Positions 34,905-47,513 of a stretch of 64,000 nucleotides of DNA are shown in pieces. The position numbers were made by a program, and so were the translations under genes. The stretch lies in assembly GCA_037349105.1 (NCBI GenBank), contig JAYJMM010000069.1:620001-684000 (forward strand), in the 5' to 3' direction. How positions within the stretch are numbered: the stretch's first letter is position 1; the number at the start of each line of letters is the position of its first letter. The notes beneath the pieces were generated by a model. That model did no database searches, was not told where the DNA came from, and saw only the letters and a program-made list of their open reading frames with translations. The DNA is from Limnomonas spitsbergensis (taxonomy: Eukaryota > Chlorophyta > Chlorophyceae > Chlamydomonadales).

Positions 34905-35130
34905 GGTCCCTGGGGTCCCCCCGGCCAATCATTCCAGCTGCGCCAGCTTGTAAGCTGCGTCCACCAGCACCAGCACCTATGTGAAGGGTAGCGGCTATAG
35001 ATCAGTTGTTGCTAGCCACATTTTGGAGACTCTTGTTCCTCACTCTAGTTTCTCCCAAGGCACCTGGCAGTTCAATGCACCAGCAGCGTTTTCCTCTGCT
35101 CTGTCTGACAGCGAGCTGCGTGTCGGTTGC
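34905..35130 (+). repeat. Dispersed repeat family 2, copy B
   Basis: Diverged copy of 22950-23190: CCAGCTGCGCCAGCTTGTAA, GCTGCGTCCACCAGCACCAG, CCCAAGGCACCTGGCA, CACCAGCAGCG, GCGAGCTGCGTG and GCCATGG in the same order. Confidence 0.6.
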
Positions 35131-36151
35131 CATGGCTGAACCATGGTGTAACATCTTCACAGGTACATGCATGCTGAGATGGTTAGGAGCGGAGGCCCTC
35201 TCTATTAGGAGGGCCAACATTTTAAAGAAATTTCACATGCTCGGGGCTTGTTACGGCCTCACCCGGCCTGGCTTACTTTTCATTATAGATTACACCAAGC
35301 CATCTTTGAGGGGCTGCTGTACGGCCTCCACCGGGCCTGGCCGGCCTCACTGCGGCTTCCTGATCAAGCAGCAGGGATGGAGACAGCACCCGGCCTAACC
35401 GGACGAAGGACGTAGCTAAAATGGTGCTTCAGCGCAGTATTTAAGAACAATATGTCACCAGAGCTGCTCCTGGTTTGCTGCCTAACCTGGGGGAGAGACC
35501 CCAGTGAGTCAGTGACCTCTACAAAGGTTCATGATAGCATCTAGGAGGCCATGCAGATTGCTGACCCATCACAAATGAGTCAACACTAAACTGCAGGTAA
35601 CGATAAGGCAAGATGACAGCGACCCTAATATGGCACAGAGGAAATGCCCGATGGTTTCAGGTGTAACGTCCTCGCAGGAGCTGGTGCTGGCAATGCGTTC
35701 ACATTGGGCATTGCTGGAATGAGGCCGCGTAATGATCGGACCGATTGAATGAGCGATAAAGGAGAGGGAAAGTGAATGAGCTAGAATGAACATGTTGATG
35801 TCAGGCTGGTGTACTTAATATTTTACTCGCGTAGCCTAAACCCTCCAAACCCTGACCACGCAGCCAGGGGAGTGATATGTCCTTGCTCGACGAGCTCTGT
35901 CTTTCCAAGTCTCTTCAGGTTAATTGCAATATAATGGGTGGCGAAAGCGTTCGTCTGTACATCAAGGCCCAGGTAGAGACTGCGTGTGAATAAACTTTCG
36001 CCGCTGCGAGCTGTGTAGCATGCCCTGCAAATTTTCATTGATTACAATCCATGCATACTGAATTTGTATGTTTACGGCGAGAAAGGGGGGAATCCGCTGA
36101 AGATGTTGGGAGGCGATGCTGTAAAAGTGGGCGACGGTGTCCCACTCGTAG

Positions 36152-38291
36152 GTCCTGGGCTACACGAGGTCCAAGGCAAACCAGGAGAGCCACACCTCTC
36201 TGCTTCGGATCGACGGCGTCAACACCAAGAAGGTGGGGGGGGACTGGCAGCTGGGGCTGAGAGTTTGTGCTGCTGAGGGGTGCCGAACATGGGATGCAGC
36301 TAACGGCACCTTTGATGCAATGCATACCATTGTAAGGGCTTGTAAAGATCTGAACCACCAAAAGTGCCGAGGATCACACCACGCTGACCTCGATGCATGG
36401 GGATGACATCTCCTGAAAGGATTCCGACCCCATGGACCAGTGATTTTGGTGCATGCACCGGACAACCTGAAGCTGGCCGCTAGGAGGCCACCATTGGTCT
36501 CATTCAGACCATACTTTAAGCGGCTTGCTACACCGGGACCCAGGGACTGAAGGCCGTGACACGGCTGAAGTGAAGTTGAAGCAGCCTTGAGCAAACAGTG
36601 ATATGCATGCCAAGGCATATCTCCTCAAACATCACCACCCAGACAAATCTATCTCGAATATATGTGAATCTTCAGTTCTTTCTTTCCGGTATGGAGGGGT
36701 AGTGACGTTGATCTGTTGCCTTCCAGCGTTCTGGACTGCTGAGGTAATACGCACAGATGCGCCAAGATAGCTCGACTTCTTGGTTGTGATGGAACACAAA
36801 GTAGTTATTTCCCCCCCTCTGATTCAGGCCTCAAGAGGCATTAATGTTGATGATGATACACCTAAAGACCTTGCTAAAAAAAGGCTCCGCAGTCAGCCAA
36901 CTGTGTTGGTAGAGAAGAGGGATGTTGGTAGGTTACACTATTTTCACATTTGTAGTGCCGGGTCGGAAGCCCTTCTTGTATGACTCATCCTCCAAGGTAG
37001 TGCCTGGAGGCAGGTGATGTCCCCCTAGGGCCACCCATCCAGTCATCCATGCCAGCAGGGTACAGTGAATACTGGCTGACTGCTGATTCTATTGCCATGA
37101 ATAACTAGGTAGGATCCAACTGTCGTCTTACTGACTGATAATCATGGAATCTACGTCATGTGTGACTGCCCTCACCAGCTCACCTATGGTGTTGTTTGTG
37201 TGCCTTCGGTGGCGCCTTTGGTGGCCACCAGTATGCCAATTGGTACCAAACTTTGGGAGGTGACTGAAGCAGAAGAACTAGCTGCGCCAGGCCCTCAGCT
37301 GTAGGCCACAATGTAGCGAAAGCGTAGCCGAAGTACGCTAGAATAAACACCCAGCCCTACCCACGACAGAGAATGCTGATCAAACACTGACATGTACCCG
37401 CCCATTTCTGATCCTTCCATCGTAATTTTGCCGCTTATTCTTTCTTTGCTAAATGATTTGAAGTTTGTTTCATTTCCAGTGTTTGAGTCTATGAGATGTT
37501 TGTGCGGCCAGCTAAACCAACGCTAGATCGATGGAGCATCTCGCTACAAAGCCAGGCAAAGACTTGATTGGCCAATACGGCCTAATTTAGGTGCTCGTTT
37601 GAGAATACTGCAGTATTTCAACCTACGTCAGTGGGGGCATGGTGCAGGAATCCCTGATGCTCAAGGCCTGCCACTGTAGACCATTCAACTTTTTCCCCGT
37701 CATCACTTGGTTGGCTGCCCAACGCCACCTCACCCTTCGGCAGGGCGTTGGGTAGCCACTAGCGCCGCCACCTAAATGGACTAGACTGCAAGGGTGATTG
37801 GGTATTTTCCTGGATTCGCTTATGGCCAGGGTAGCCCTTGTACCTACAGCTTCTTCTTTCCTTGTGCCAATCTTCACTGTTGGGTGCCCTCGTGGCGGAG
37901 CCTTTTTGAGATGGGCCCCGAGGTGTACCGTCATTGACCTAGCTCCTCATCTGCGGTGTGGTCTCCGATCCCCCCATGATGTTGGCTAATGCCTATTGGT
38001 ACTGATTCTGCGGCGATTCAACATCGCCATTGGAATAACATTTGCTTTGTTAACTGACCCTTGGCTTTCTATTTGAACTTTCAGGAGACTGACTTCTACC
38101 TGGGCAAGCGCATTGCCTACGTGTACAAGGCCAAGACCAAGAGGAAAGGGACGTACTTCCGCGCCATCTGGGGCCGTGTCACCCGCCCCCATGGCAGCAC
38201 TGGTGCAGTGCGCGCCAAGTTCCTGAAGAACCTGCCCCCCTGCAGCCTGGGCGCAAGCGCCAGGGTCATGCTCTACCCCAGCCGCGTTTAG
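36152..38291 (+). CDS. RPL35A: Ribosomal protein eL33 (L35a), first exon not found
   Basis: Two exons join in phase 0. Exon 36152-36232 reads [18 protein letters not shown] then RIDGVNTKK, and exon 38085-38291 begins [18 protein letters not shown], passes through [12 protein letters not shown], and ends MLYPSRV before TAG. This matches the eukaryotic 60S protein eL33 from its GxxLGYxRS motif to the end. The first short exon, which should hold the start and the LY-KGT segment, lies upstream; LYVYG is readable near 36062-36078 but no clean donor follows, so it is not claimed. The intron of 1.85 kb is long for a ribosomal protein gene. The 3' end is duplicated: the last ~20 coding bases recur right after the stop (38302-38340). 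Confidence 0.85.
37878..37942 (-). repeat. Dispersed repeat family 1 head, in eL33 intron
   Basis: In the reverse direction it reads GGTCAATGACGGTACACCTC, GGGGCCCATCTC and AAAAAGGCTCCGCCACGAGGG, the conserved head of family 1. Confidence 0.6.
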
Positions 38292-38524
38292 ACAGGGCTG
38301 CCTGGTGATGCTCTGCCCCAGCCGCGTTAAAACAGAACTGTGCTTGACGCGTGTTAAGAATGGAGAAAGGGGAGTTCGGGTTGCAGAAGAGGACTGAATG
38401 CTGTAAAATTAATGCCCCGACTTGACATTTGACCTGTCTCTAGTACCATGGCTAGCATACTTGTGGAGGGCAATGTTTATTTTTGCATCATTTCAGCTGC
38501 AACCCTGTATACCGCTGGCATGGC

Positions 38525-39060
38525 TTGGTCAACGACGTTACACCTCTGGGCCCTGCTCTAGAAGGCTCGGCCGTGTGGGGAGAAAAGAAGAAACTGAAAG
38601 GAAGAGGGGAGTAGAAAGGAAGAAAAGGAAAGGTACACGAGTCTGACACCTCAGCTCCCCTAGAAACTAGCCCTCAACAATGCCTTAACATCTTCCACAA
38701 AAGCAAGCGCAACCCACCCCTGCTGGTCTGGTACAGCTGGTGGAAGTTTGTGGCACCGCCCAGGGACCTGCCCCCCCCCCTGACACTAGGGCATTGGAAG
38801 CAAGCATGACAGTGACGTTACACCTCTGGGCCATGCACAAGAAGGCTCGGCCGAGTGGGTGCCCAACTGTGCATGTGGGAGAAAGGAAAAAATAAAAGGT
38901 AGGGGGTCACAAAATAAAGGAACAAAAGGAGAAGCCGGGAAGGCAAACAAGCATGTAGTGCATCGTCTACATGCTCGCCATCACTCCTTGTTCAGCATCG
39001 TTGGCAGCAGCGTGCCTCTCGCCTCAGACCGCTGCACCGTCCTCTGGCAGCATAGCTTGG
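38525..39060 (+). repeat. Dispersed repeat family 1, two copies in tandem
   Basis: The heads at 38529-38580 and 38813-38862 are nearly identical (ACGTTACACCTCTGGGCC, CTCGGCCG, GTGGG). Each is followed by a purine-rich AGAAAGGAAAA-type stretch, then a GCATGTAGTGCATCGTCTAC block and TTGGCAGCAGCGTG. A related head with a TGCATACCCGCTGGGCC variant follows at 39160-39210, and another variant at 40008-40060. Confidence 0.7.
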
Positions 39061-39210
39061 TGCTGCAAGCCCTGTTGCTAGGGCCACCGGCGGCCTTACG
39101 CCAGTCAACGCTTATCGGCCCAGCAGGGGCACCCCAACAGTGATTGGGTTTCAAACAGTTAAGAACGGTGCATACCCGCTGGGCCCTGCTGAACGCTCGG
39201 CCTCGTGGGG

Positions 39211-41529
39211 CTGGTAGGGAATGACTGGGCTCAATTCCAGCTACCATGCACAGCCTGGGCCATGGTACAGCCATCCTCCTATGTGAGGGGGCAGGTACTT
39301 GGAGCTAGATATAAACAGGGGGAGAATAGAGGATCGTTTTGTAGAATTCGAAAATATGCGCTGGTGAAAGGGGAAATTCATGAGCTATAGCCTGGTGAAA
39401 TAGTGGCACACAAAGGCTGGTCGATGGCGCATGGATGATTGGGTATCGGCATAAGCGATAGGCCACACTTTCGAGGTTCCTATATTTCCTGTACGCAGTT
39501 GACGCCCATATGCAGCAGGGAGACCCCCCTGATATGCAGTAACCTGCCCGACCACATATGCTCACTTGCTCAGGACCACGCACAGGACTCTGTAATGCTT
39601 GACCAGCAGACCCATATGCATCACTTAACCTGAAAATAACAGAGCATGAAGCAAATGGGATAGGGCATGGACCGCAACGTTCAGTACGCGTGTTCTAAAT
39701 AATGGCGTTCAGGCGCGCCACAGGCCGCCTGCATTTCTGAACTAACAGCGGGCAGGGCACATTGCTCATGCCTGGGGTCATTCATGCATTCTAAACTAAG
39801 GAGGATCCTGCATGGGTAAGCTTGACGGCTTTGTTTAGTGTAGTATTCCTACGCGGCAAGTTCTGAAGTGAAGACTTGCAGCACAAGCCATCCTGCATGA
39901 TTAGCCTGCATGAGCATGAGACATCCTCAGATCAGGTAGCACTGGATTGCCATGGACAAGACCAGCAACAAGCGAGTTTGGCCATCATTTGAGCAGACTG
40001 CGCATGCAAATGACGTTGACTGTTTCGGACCTGCTCAACAGTCTCGGCCTTATGGGAGATAATGCGTGTGTGCCCCTATCACTGGAATATCCTAGACCAC
40101 GTTCTTAGGAAGAGAACAGCATTGCAAGGGTTGTTGTTGCCAAGGGTGAAGTTGGAGGGGGTCAAACACTGACCAAGCCACAAGCATGTGACTGAGCAGG
40201 CAGGTTATAAATGAAATAAAAGATCAGATCCGCTCTCTAATCTCCAGCTATCCTAGGCTTGCAAAGATTTTGCGTGATCTTATTCACTTTCTTGTCAACC
40301 AGAAAAACTGCCAACACTACAATTTCCAAAGCGGCCAACACAGTTGGGCCAAAGGACACTCCGGATAACTAGTATAGCGTATACCTATCTTAGATATCTG
40401 GGGTAAAGTCGAAATCTTCATCCTCATCCGTACCAACCGGGGGGATACCAACATCAGCAGCAGTCTCTTGTGGCACAATTGGGGACAATTTGGAAACGTA
40501 TTGAAACAAATCGCTTCACAAGCTCAAGTTCGCGTTACCTAGGCGCTTCTCACCACACCGTGGTGATTAGCAGCGATGCGACTTTTAGAGTCTATCTTGA
40601 ACCCGACCTCGATGGCAGGGATAACCAACCCCGCCAAATGGTGCTGCTTCCAAAATCCGAGGAGGAAACGCCATGCTTCGTTTTTTCGGGTAACAACTCA
40701 CCCTAACTCATCCAGCTTGCAGTTTTGCCTCTGTTCCCGTTTCGTCCTTAGCATTTTGCATCGTATAACAGGTGCATGCTAGCCAAATGCAATCGCGCTT
40801 CGTTTCAAGTGTGCCAGAGCGTCAGTTTACGGGCGAGCTGAAGCAGGTGCGGCGCGCCGAACCTTCAGCGCTGCAGGCTTGTGAAAGCCCAGCATGTTCT
40901 TCCATCTTTGACGCCATATTTGGTTTTGAATGACATTCGGGCTCAGCAGCTTTCAAGCCTGGACTGTTGGCCCCAAATCTCGTGCACGCCATGGCATGCA
41001 GCAGCAGACTGGACGAATACAGCCTAATTAAGCTCTGGCTTTCCAGCATTTTCCTCTGCATGATCTGATGTCCAAAGCATCAGACATCCCAGCCTTGCTC
41101 ATGCAGCTCACATTTCGTTCAGCACTGCATGGCAAGTCATGCCCCCCCTGTTGCCCATGCACATGTTTCCCCCCAGACCTGATATCTGCATCCATGCCTT
41201 TGCCCATGCCTGATGCATGCTCAGTATAATTGCTTTTTAATATAGCGCGATTCAGCCACATCATGGCCTACACCTGAGGGGGCCCGACGCAGCAAGGCGC
41301 TTACTTCTGGGACCACCAGCCGCAGGCATGGTCCCCATTGGTCTGGCCTTGGCTTCCTGGCAGGATCCTTGAGGTGTCCTGGCGCGCACTTGACCATCAT
41401 CACTGAACAGTTGAACCTAGGCCCGCCCCAGGGGACGCCACCATCCACCAACCAACCCGCAAGCATATCACTGCCCCCATGCATTTTACACGCACACGAT
41501 CATTGCCAAATTTAAATTTTGAACTGCAG
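39211..41529. other. Gene-poor stretch; one possible minus-strand exon
   Basis: A minus-strand frame ending at 40390-40392 (TAA) reads FQYVSKLSPIVPQETAAD, then VGIPPVGTDEDEDFDFTPDI, over about 40506-40390. Its acidic tail looks like a terminal exon, but no upstream partner was found. A family 3 repeat copy lies at 41250-41310. The rest shows nothing recognisable. Confidence 0.3.
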
Positions 41530-44500
41530 GTACAACTGGTACAGTTCCCTGTCAGGCTCTCGGAGGACAGCGCTCGAGACATCACCTTCAAAATCAAGTC
41601 GTGCTTGACGGTGCAGCAGCTGCATGCGGTTTGCCAGCGGCATGGCAAGAGCTTCAATCACATCCACGTCAGCGCGGCTGTCACGCACATTGCCCAGATG
41701 CACACGCAAGGATCTCCGTGGACGTGAGACCACGCTTGCTGCCTGCTGTTATGCCTACATTAGTTGTACCTGCATTATACCTGCATTATACCTGCATTAG
41801 TTATACCTGCATTATACCTGCATTAGGGTTTGTTGCAGTGCGCACCAGACCCCCTCAGGCAGGCCGCCCTCACTCACTTGGTCCTAATGCACATCGGTGG
41901 ATTATAGGATTCCTCTGGAGCGACGATTGTCACCTTCATCTGTGTCATTCGTTTTGCACCAACTGATGTGTATAACGCTGTGCGGCAGTATGTTTTCACT
42001 GTTTGAACCCGTGTTATGAAGCTTAATCTTATTTCCGCTTCATTCAGCTACCTTATATTCTGCCTGCTACTGGAGTTGCTTAAAATAATTGTTGTTTGAA
42101 TCTGGATCAGTTCGTTTCTGTCGGTCACCCTGAGTGGTTGTTCTCTATTGGCCAGTGCAGCTGTGCTCCCATCCTGCCGGGTTCATTTGATGTGCAGTTA
42201 CTATTCTGGGGATTTAAAATCTGTGGTGAAGTTTGGACATGGCTTGTGTCTGGGTGACGGGCCTCTCCTCCTCATTATTTATATTTCCCCCTCCTGAACC
42301 TATTACCGGTATCTAATACTTGTCCCCCTCTTTACTTCACCTAAGCCCCGTTCTGAATACCGTACTCATTACGTATATACATTATGACGCCATGTAGGTC
42401 GCGTGCCACGAGCGCCCCCGCTGCATTCCCCGTCCACCGTTCCAGCAGCAGACTCGCATCCAACCCCGCCTCCAGCGACATGCTCCCAAGCACAAGCTAT
42501 TCCCACACGGCGCGGAGCAGCAGCGCCCCGCAGCCGCCCGGCAGCGCGGGTCACTCCAACCAGCCCGCTGCGCGGGGGGGAGCGGATACACCGCCCAGCA
42601 GCAGCCACCCGGCCACCACGCGGACCTCGGACTTGCCGGTGGAAGCCGCTCAACTGATGGACAAGCTGCTGTACATCAGCGCCGGTCACATGGGCCGCTG
42701 CGGTACAAGACAGCTGGCCAACATGATCTGGTCGGTCGCGAAGTGTGGTCACACGCCACACCCCACGTGGCTGCAGAAAGTCATGTCAGGTCAGCCTCGG
42801 ATTCAGCCTCACCTTTTCTGGCGCTTCAGCTGCAATACCTACATTCCGGCTGTAGGGGCTAGGGGCAGCAAGCCATGCTGCTTGGGCAGTTGGCCCAAGA
42901 ATGGTGAAGGTTCAGTTCCCATTGGCGTAATACAACTTAGTGTAAGGTTGTGGCTGCCGAATGGTGAAGGTTCAGTTCCCATAAACTTAGTACGAAGTAG
43001 TGGCCTCGTAAAGGCCTGTTAGATTCGGTCTGTTTCACACTCAAATAACACCTTTTTGCCCTGAGCCTCACAAGGGTGCATTGACAGCTTGCCACCCTGG
43101 TACTCTCCCTCTTGTCTGCATTTTGCTTCAGCTGTCGCGCTTCTTTTGCCCCCACCCACCCACCCACCCCTGCTCATGATTACCTCCCCTACTGCCCTGT
43201 CTGCCCAACAGCTGCTTTGCGGCTCCAGGAGAGAAATTTGCCCGCACGACCCTTCCCCACCCACACTTCTCGATGTCCCAAAAGACCTGCATGGCTGAAA
43301 GCCTGCCCCTTCCCTCTGGCTTGCCTGCTGCTACAGCTGCTTCACGGCCCTGGGAGGAGCCTGACGGAACACCCCACCCACAGATTCATTTACCCCCCTC
43401 CTTCTCGCCTGCCGACTCCTGCAGCTGCTTCGCGGCTCTGGGGGCAATTTGAGGCACAGCACGTTTCCAACATGGCATACGCTCTGGCACGCTTGAACTA
43501 CGACCCCGGGAGAGCATGGCTGCAAAGCCTCATGCAGGTACCTTGCCGTACTGTACAGTTTGACTCGATTTGAAATATTGTTTTGTAAGTTTGACCTTGG
43601 ATCCTGACGCACTGTGGCATCAGAGTGTGGGTGTACCGCACTGCATGCTGCAGTTTGAATTGATTTTGAACTAGGGCCGTGTTGTAGTGTTGCATTAGAG
43701 CCTCGTTCGGGGCCCTCAGCGTTTTTTTCAAAAATCCCAGCCGCAATTTGTACAGCTTGAAAATGCCAATCTGGCAACGCCTGGCCTCAAGAACTGACGT
43801 AGCTCATCCTCTTTTGAGAGAGCAAGTGAACTGAGACCCTGGCACGATGCTTAAGTTCAGATCCGGATGCAGGCGCTTTCCTGCTTTGTTTGAATTTCGA
43901 GCTGGCATTTTGAATGCTCAATCTGCGACCCGTTCACAGTTTAGACTTTGAGCCTGATGCAGGTAGCGTACTGGCCGTGCTTTTTTTTTTGTGTGTCTCA
44001 GCTACATGTCAGCTACACTCCAGCCCCTGGCCGGCGGCCCCGTTTGTGGCCAGCCATGCTGCTTTGACCACCAGGTGTACACTGTCCAGGTTATGTCCCA
44101 ATCGAGCCCTCGGCAGCGGCGGGGCGGCCTGCCGAAGGTGGACTGGTAGTGGAAACAAGAAACGCTGCATACCGGTACTCACACACACCGCAGTGTATAT
44201 TTAATATTTGTACACCCGCATCGCGACAGGTTAACCAATTGAAGTGTGACCCTTGCACTATGTGGCCTTTGAGCCTGATGCAGGCACCCTAGGCACGGAT
44301 CTTTATCTATTTATAAAAAAGATTGAATTGCAACCCTGGTAAAGCGTGTCAGTACAGCCTCCTGCGGGTGGCAAGTACTCTCCTCCACCTTTTTGATGTT
44401 ATCAGACCCGCTAGCATTAGGCGTACTGCACTTATAATATATGTACTTATGTTTTTGCCTGTGTGTGTTTGTTTGTGTGAGTTGACTTTCTCTGTTTGTG

Positions 44501-47500
44501 ACTATGTTCAAATTTGACTGTGTGTGTTGCGTGTCTTTCAGGAGAGCATCAGGACGCTTCCCACAAGCAAGCCCCAGGAGATCTCCAACCTGATTTACGC
44601 CCTCTCCTCCATGTCAGAGCGGCAGAGGGTCGGCGACCAGTGGCTGGCTCTCATGGTGCAGCAGTCCAGGTTCGTTTTCTTCTTTTATTTTTGAAGTTTG
44701 AATTTGTACTTTAATGTCTGCATAAAAGCACCGGTACCGTATCTCGCATACCGGGAATGAATACTGTACCGCAGATTTGATTTGCCTTCCCTCGGGTATG
44801 AAAATTATTTCTTTTAATGCTGTCCTCAGGGAGAACTTTCGACCCAAACTCTTATTTTCTGACTGGCATTGGCAATCGATAATTAGAAATTTCGTGGATC
44901 CCTCAACCCCAAACAACGTTAATGATGAGGGAAGGCCAAGCGAATCTACAGTATGCGAGATACGATATTTGTCTGTTTCCTATGACTTGTAGGAAACACT
45001 CCCTTGTTGGAAACTCTGGTCCAGGTCTCCTGTTCTCCTGTTAAGGTGCTCAATGTAATGATATATTATATGTAACCTTAACCGTACGTGATGAGGAGGC
45101 TGCACAAAATTTACAGGTTTCGGGGGGATGAAGTTAATAGCTTCCTTGGCTACGACCTCAGCCTGTCACAGCCTCAGTCACACCTCTGTCCATTGGTTGC
45201 ACAAGAAAATATTATTGAATGAGAGGGACATGGTAACAAATGACATGGACAATGCTGGTGCAGGTCCTGCATGACGGAGTTCAACGGACAGGAGCTGGCT
45301 AACATGGCGTGGGCCATGGCCAAGTTAATCCGCTTGTCTGGGCATAGCCCTACGCTTGTGACGCAACCCGCGTCATTGGCGCAATGCACTTTGTCGACGC
45401 AACCCACAAGCCTGGCGGGTACCGCTGCCGGCGCGACGAATGCACCCAGCAGCAGCGGCAGCAGCCTAGATGCCGACGACGCTGCAGATGTGTCCAGCAG
45501 GTGTGAAGCTTCCGACAGCTCCTCACCGTTACTCGCAGCGGCTGATGGTAGCGATGCCTTGCCTGTGGTGGCAAGCCCATGGACCCGGGTTTCGGAGCCT
45601 GCCCAGAGCAGCGGCAGGGGTGGCAGCAGTGGGGGCGACTGCTGGCTTTCCGCGCTGCTTTTGGCTGCCAAGCAGCGCATGCATGCCTCGAACATGAGCC
45701 CGCAGGGCCTCTCAAACATCTTGCTGGCATGCGCAAAGTTGCGGTACCGCCCTGCTGACTCCCTGCTCCGCGAGGTGTGCTACTACTCCAAAAGGGACCT
45801 GGGCTTGGGTGTCTTCGGCCCGCAGGCGCTTTCCAACCAGCTCCTCGCGTTCGCGCACCTCGGCTTTCTGCCGCCGGAGGACTACATGCTCGCGTTCGAG
45901 GCCGCAGCTGGGAGCTGCTTGCTGCGGCGGCGGGCGGGCGGCGCTGCCGAAGCCGTGCTCCCGCAACACCTCGCGAACACGGTGTGGGCAATGGCCAGGC
46001 TCGGTTGGACGCCTCAGCGAGGTTTCACCGAGCTGCTGCTGATGCGCACCATGCAGCGCCTGCCGGACATGAAGCCGGCGGAGGTGGCGCAAGTCATGGG
46101 GGCGCTGGCCAAGCTGCGGCTAAAGCCAAATAAATTCTGCTTAGATCTGGCGTGCATCCAGGTGTGTGTTCAGAGAGCTAGGGTTAGGGCCGAGGGAAGG
46201 GTTCAAAGGCAGGGTGTGGCGCTAGGGTTGGGGCTAGGGCTAGGGCCAAGAGAAGGGTAAGGCTTGGGGCTAGGGTAAGGGCCGAGGGAAGAATTTCGGG
46301 CTTGCGGGCTAAAGTAGGGCTAGGGGTTTGGGTTTTCTGAGGGTGGTCACGGTATCCTTTCCCCAGGTGTGTGTCCAAAGAGTGAAGGCTAAGGCTAGGG
46401 TAAAGGTTAGGTCTTGGGTTAGGGAGTAGGACTGGGGTTAAATTGATGTGCGTGGTTCACTGCATTCGATTCTATGTTCAGGGAATTCAAAAAGTTTGTG
46501 AGACGCGCCAAGGATCAAAGAACGACTTGGGACACGGCCGAACATCAGTTTGTTTAGGGATCTACTACTTCAGGGGAAGGTGGACAAAAAGTGTACTTGT
46601 AGATAGCACCGGGGATTTTTTTTTACACTGAGGTAATAGGAGGAAATGTGAATATGATGCTGGGGGGGAAAGTGTATACGATGCTGGAAAACAAGGAAAA
46701 CAAGTGCTTACATGAAGGTGCTGGGGGTGGAAGTTTATACAATGCTGGAAAACAAGTTTTTTGCACTAAGACGCCTTTGAGGGTCTGCCAGGCAGCTCCC
46801 ACTGGGGTGGATGGGGAGAACTCGGTACTGGCCTACGGCAAGCGGCCTTTGGATACGGGCTTTGGATAAGGGCTTTGGATAAGGGCTTTCTTGCACCGGG
46901 TCCCCTAGACCGCAGGCTGAGATGTCGGTTCAGTGCGCGGAGATGTAGCTGAAGTGCAGCTGACGTGTAGCTGCCTTCTCCTTCGCAGGTTCATCAAATG
47001 GCAGACTCCGCCCCCTCCTGCGGGAAGGAAGCGACGGCCATCCTCACCGCCCTGACCTGCCTCGGCCACCGTCCCTGCGACGCATGGCTTCACTGGCTGT
47101 CAGCACTCCTCCTACCGCAGCTGCACGAGCTGTCCGGCCGCAGCCTCGCGATGCTGATCCACAGCTTTGCCCGCCTCAAGCACCGGCCCAGCGGCGGCTG
47201 GGTTCAGGTCTTCTCCACCGCGCTCCTCGAGCGGTCAGCCGAGCTGAACGCTGCGGACGCCGCGTCGCTGCTGTGGGCCGTGGCGGTTCTGGAGCTGGAG
47301 CTGCGGGGCGAGCTGTCAGAGGTGCTGGTGACGACCTTGCTGGTGCGAATGCCTGCTGACAGCCAGGGTGTGTCCGGTAGTGACCGAAGGCTGCACGCTA
47401 GTAAGGCTGCCTGGGCCTTGGGCTGCCTGTACCCCGAGCCGCACCGGCCGGAGTCTGTAACTACCGCGCTCTTGCTGCTGAGCCAAGCGGAGGGTGTTGA

Positions 47501-47513
47501 CGATGACGAATAG
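41530..47513 (+). CDS. OPR/RAP-type organelle RNA-binding protein
   Basis: Six exons join in phase: 41530-41723, 42398-42789, 43425-43537, 44542-44669, 45264-46161 and 46989-47513 (TAG). The start codon exon is not certain (an ATG at 41479 is in frame). The N-terminus has ARDITFKIKSCLTVQQLHAV and FNHIHVSAAVTHIAQMH, the usual opening of chlorophyte proteins of this group. Then comes a Ser/Pro-rich linker and at least seven repeats of the type RQLANMIWSVAKCGHTP, HVSNMAYALARLNYDPG, EISNLIYALSSM, ELANMAWAMAKL, GLSNILLACAKLRYRP, HLANTVWAMARLGWTP and SLAMLIHSFARLKHRPSG. Chlorophyte relatives such as Chlamydomonas TBC2 bind specific chloroplast or mitochondrial mRNAs to allow their maturation or translation. 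The target here is unknown. The protein ends in acidic EGVDDDE without a RAP domain. The call is strong; organelle targeting is inferred. Confidence 0.82.
41750..41830. repeat. 12-bp tandem repeat TACCTGCATTA
   Basis: About six copies of TACCTGCATTA with TAGT/TATA variation, immediately after the donor of the first recognised OPR exon. Confidence 0.85.
42896..43010. repeat. ~60-bp direct duplication in OPR intron
   Basis: GAATGGTGAAGGTTCAGTTC plus CCAT occurs at 42899 and 42959, with diverged flanks containing ACTTAGT and GTAGTGGC or GTTGTGGC. Confidence 0.8.
43200..43424 (+). repeat. Copies of the acceptor of OPR exon 43425
   Basis: CAGCTGCTTCGCGGCTCTGG, which is acceptor AG plus exon start, occurs at the real border (43422 onward) and in diverged form at 43209-43229 and 43334-43354. 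Both extra copies keep the AG and are preceded by pyrimidines. Confidence 0.75.
44752..44966 (-). mobile_element. MITE-like element, copy 1 (OPR intron)
   Basis: About 205 bp with inverted ends. One end reads GCAGATTTGATTTGCCTTCC and the other, inverted, GTAGATTCGCTTGGCCTTCC. The interior matches 53695-53916 in reverse orientation, including ATTAACGTTGTT, GGGGTT, TTATCGATTGCC, GCCAG, AAGAGTTT and GCAGCATT. No ORF. Confidence 0.75.
46156..46445. repeat. GGGCTAGGG-rich intron start with duplicated donor
   Basis: CCAGGTGTGTGTTCAGAGAG at the exon donor (46158) recurs as CCAGGTGTGTGTCCAAAGAG at 46364. Between and after are degenerate GGGTTAGGGC/GGCTAGGG words, telomere-like but irregular. Confidence 0.7.

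Noticed and set aside
36340..36545. Open run reading [18 protein letters not shown] in the eL33 intron
   Set aside because: Bounded by stops without convincing splice sites, and a resemblance to ribosomal protein uL4 is too weak.
46180..46440. Telomere-like GGGCTAGGG tract
   Set aside because: Irregular, intronic, and starts from a duplicated splice donor.
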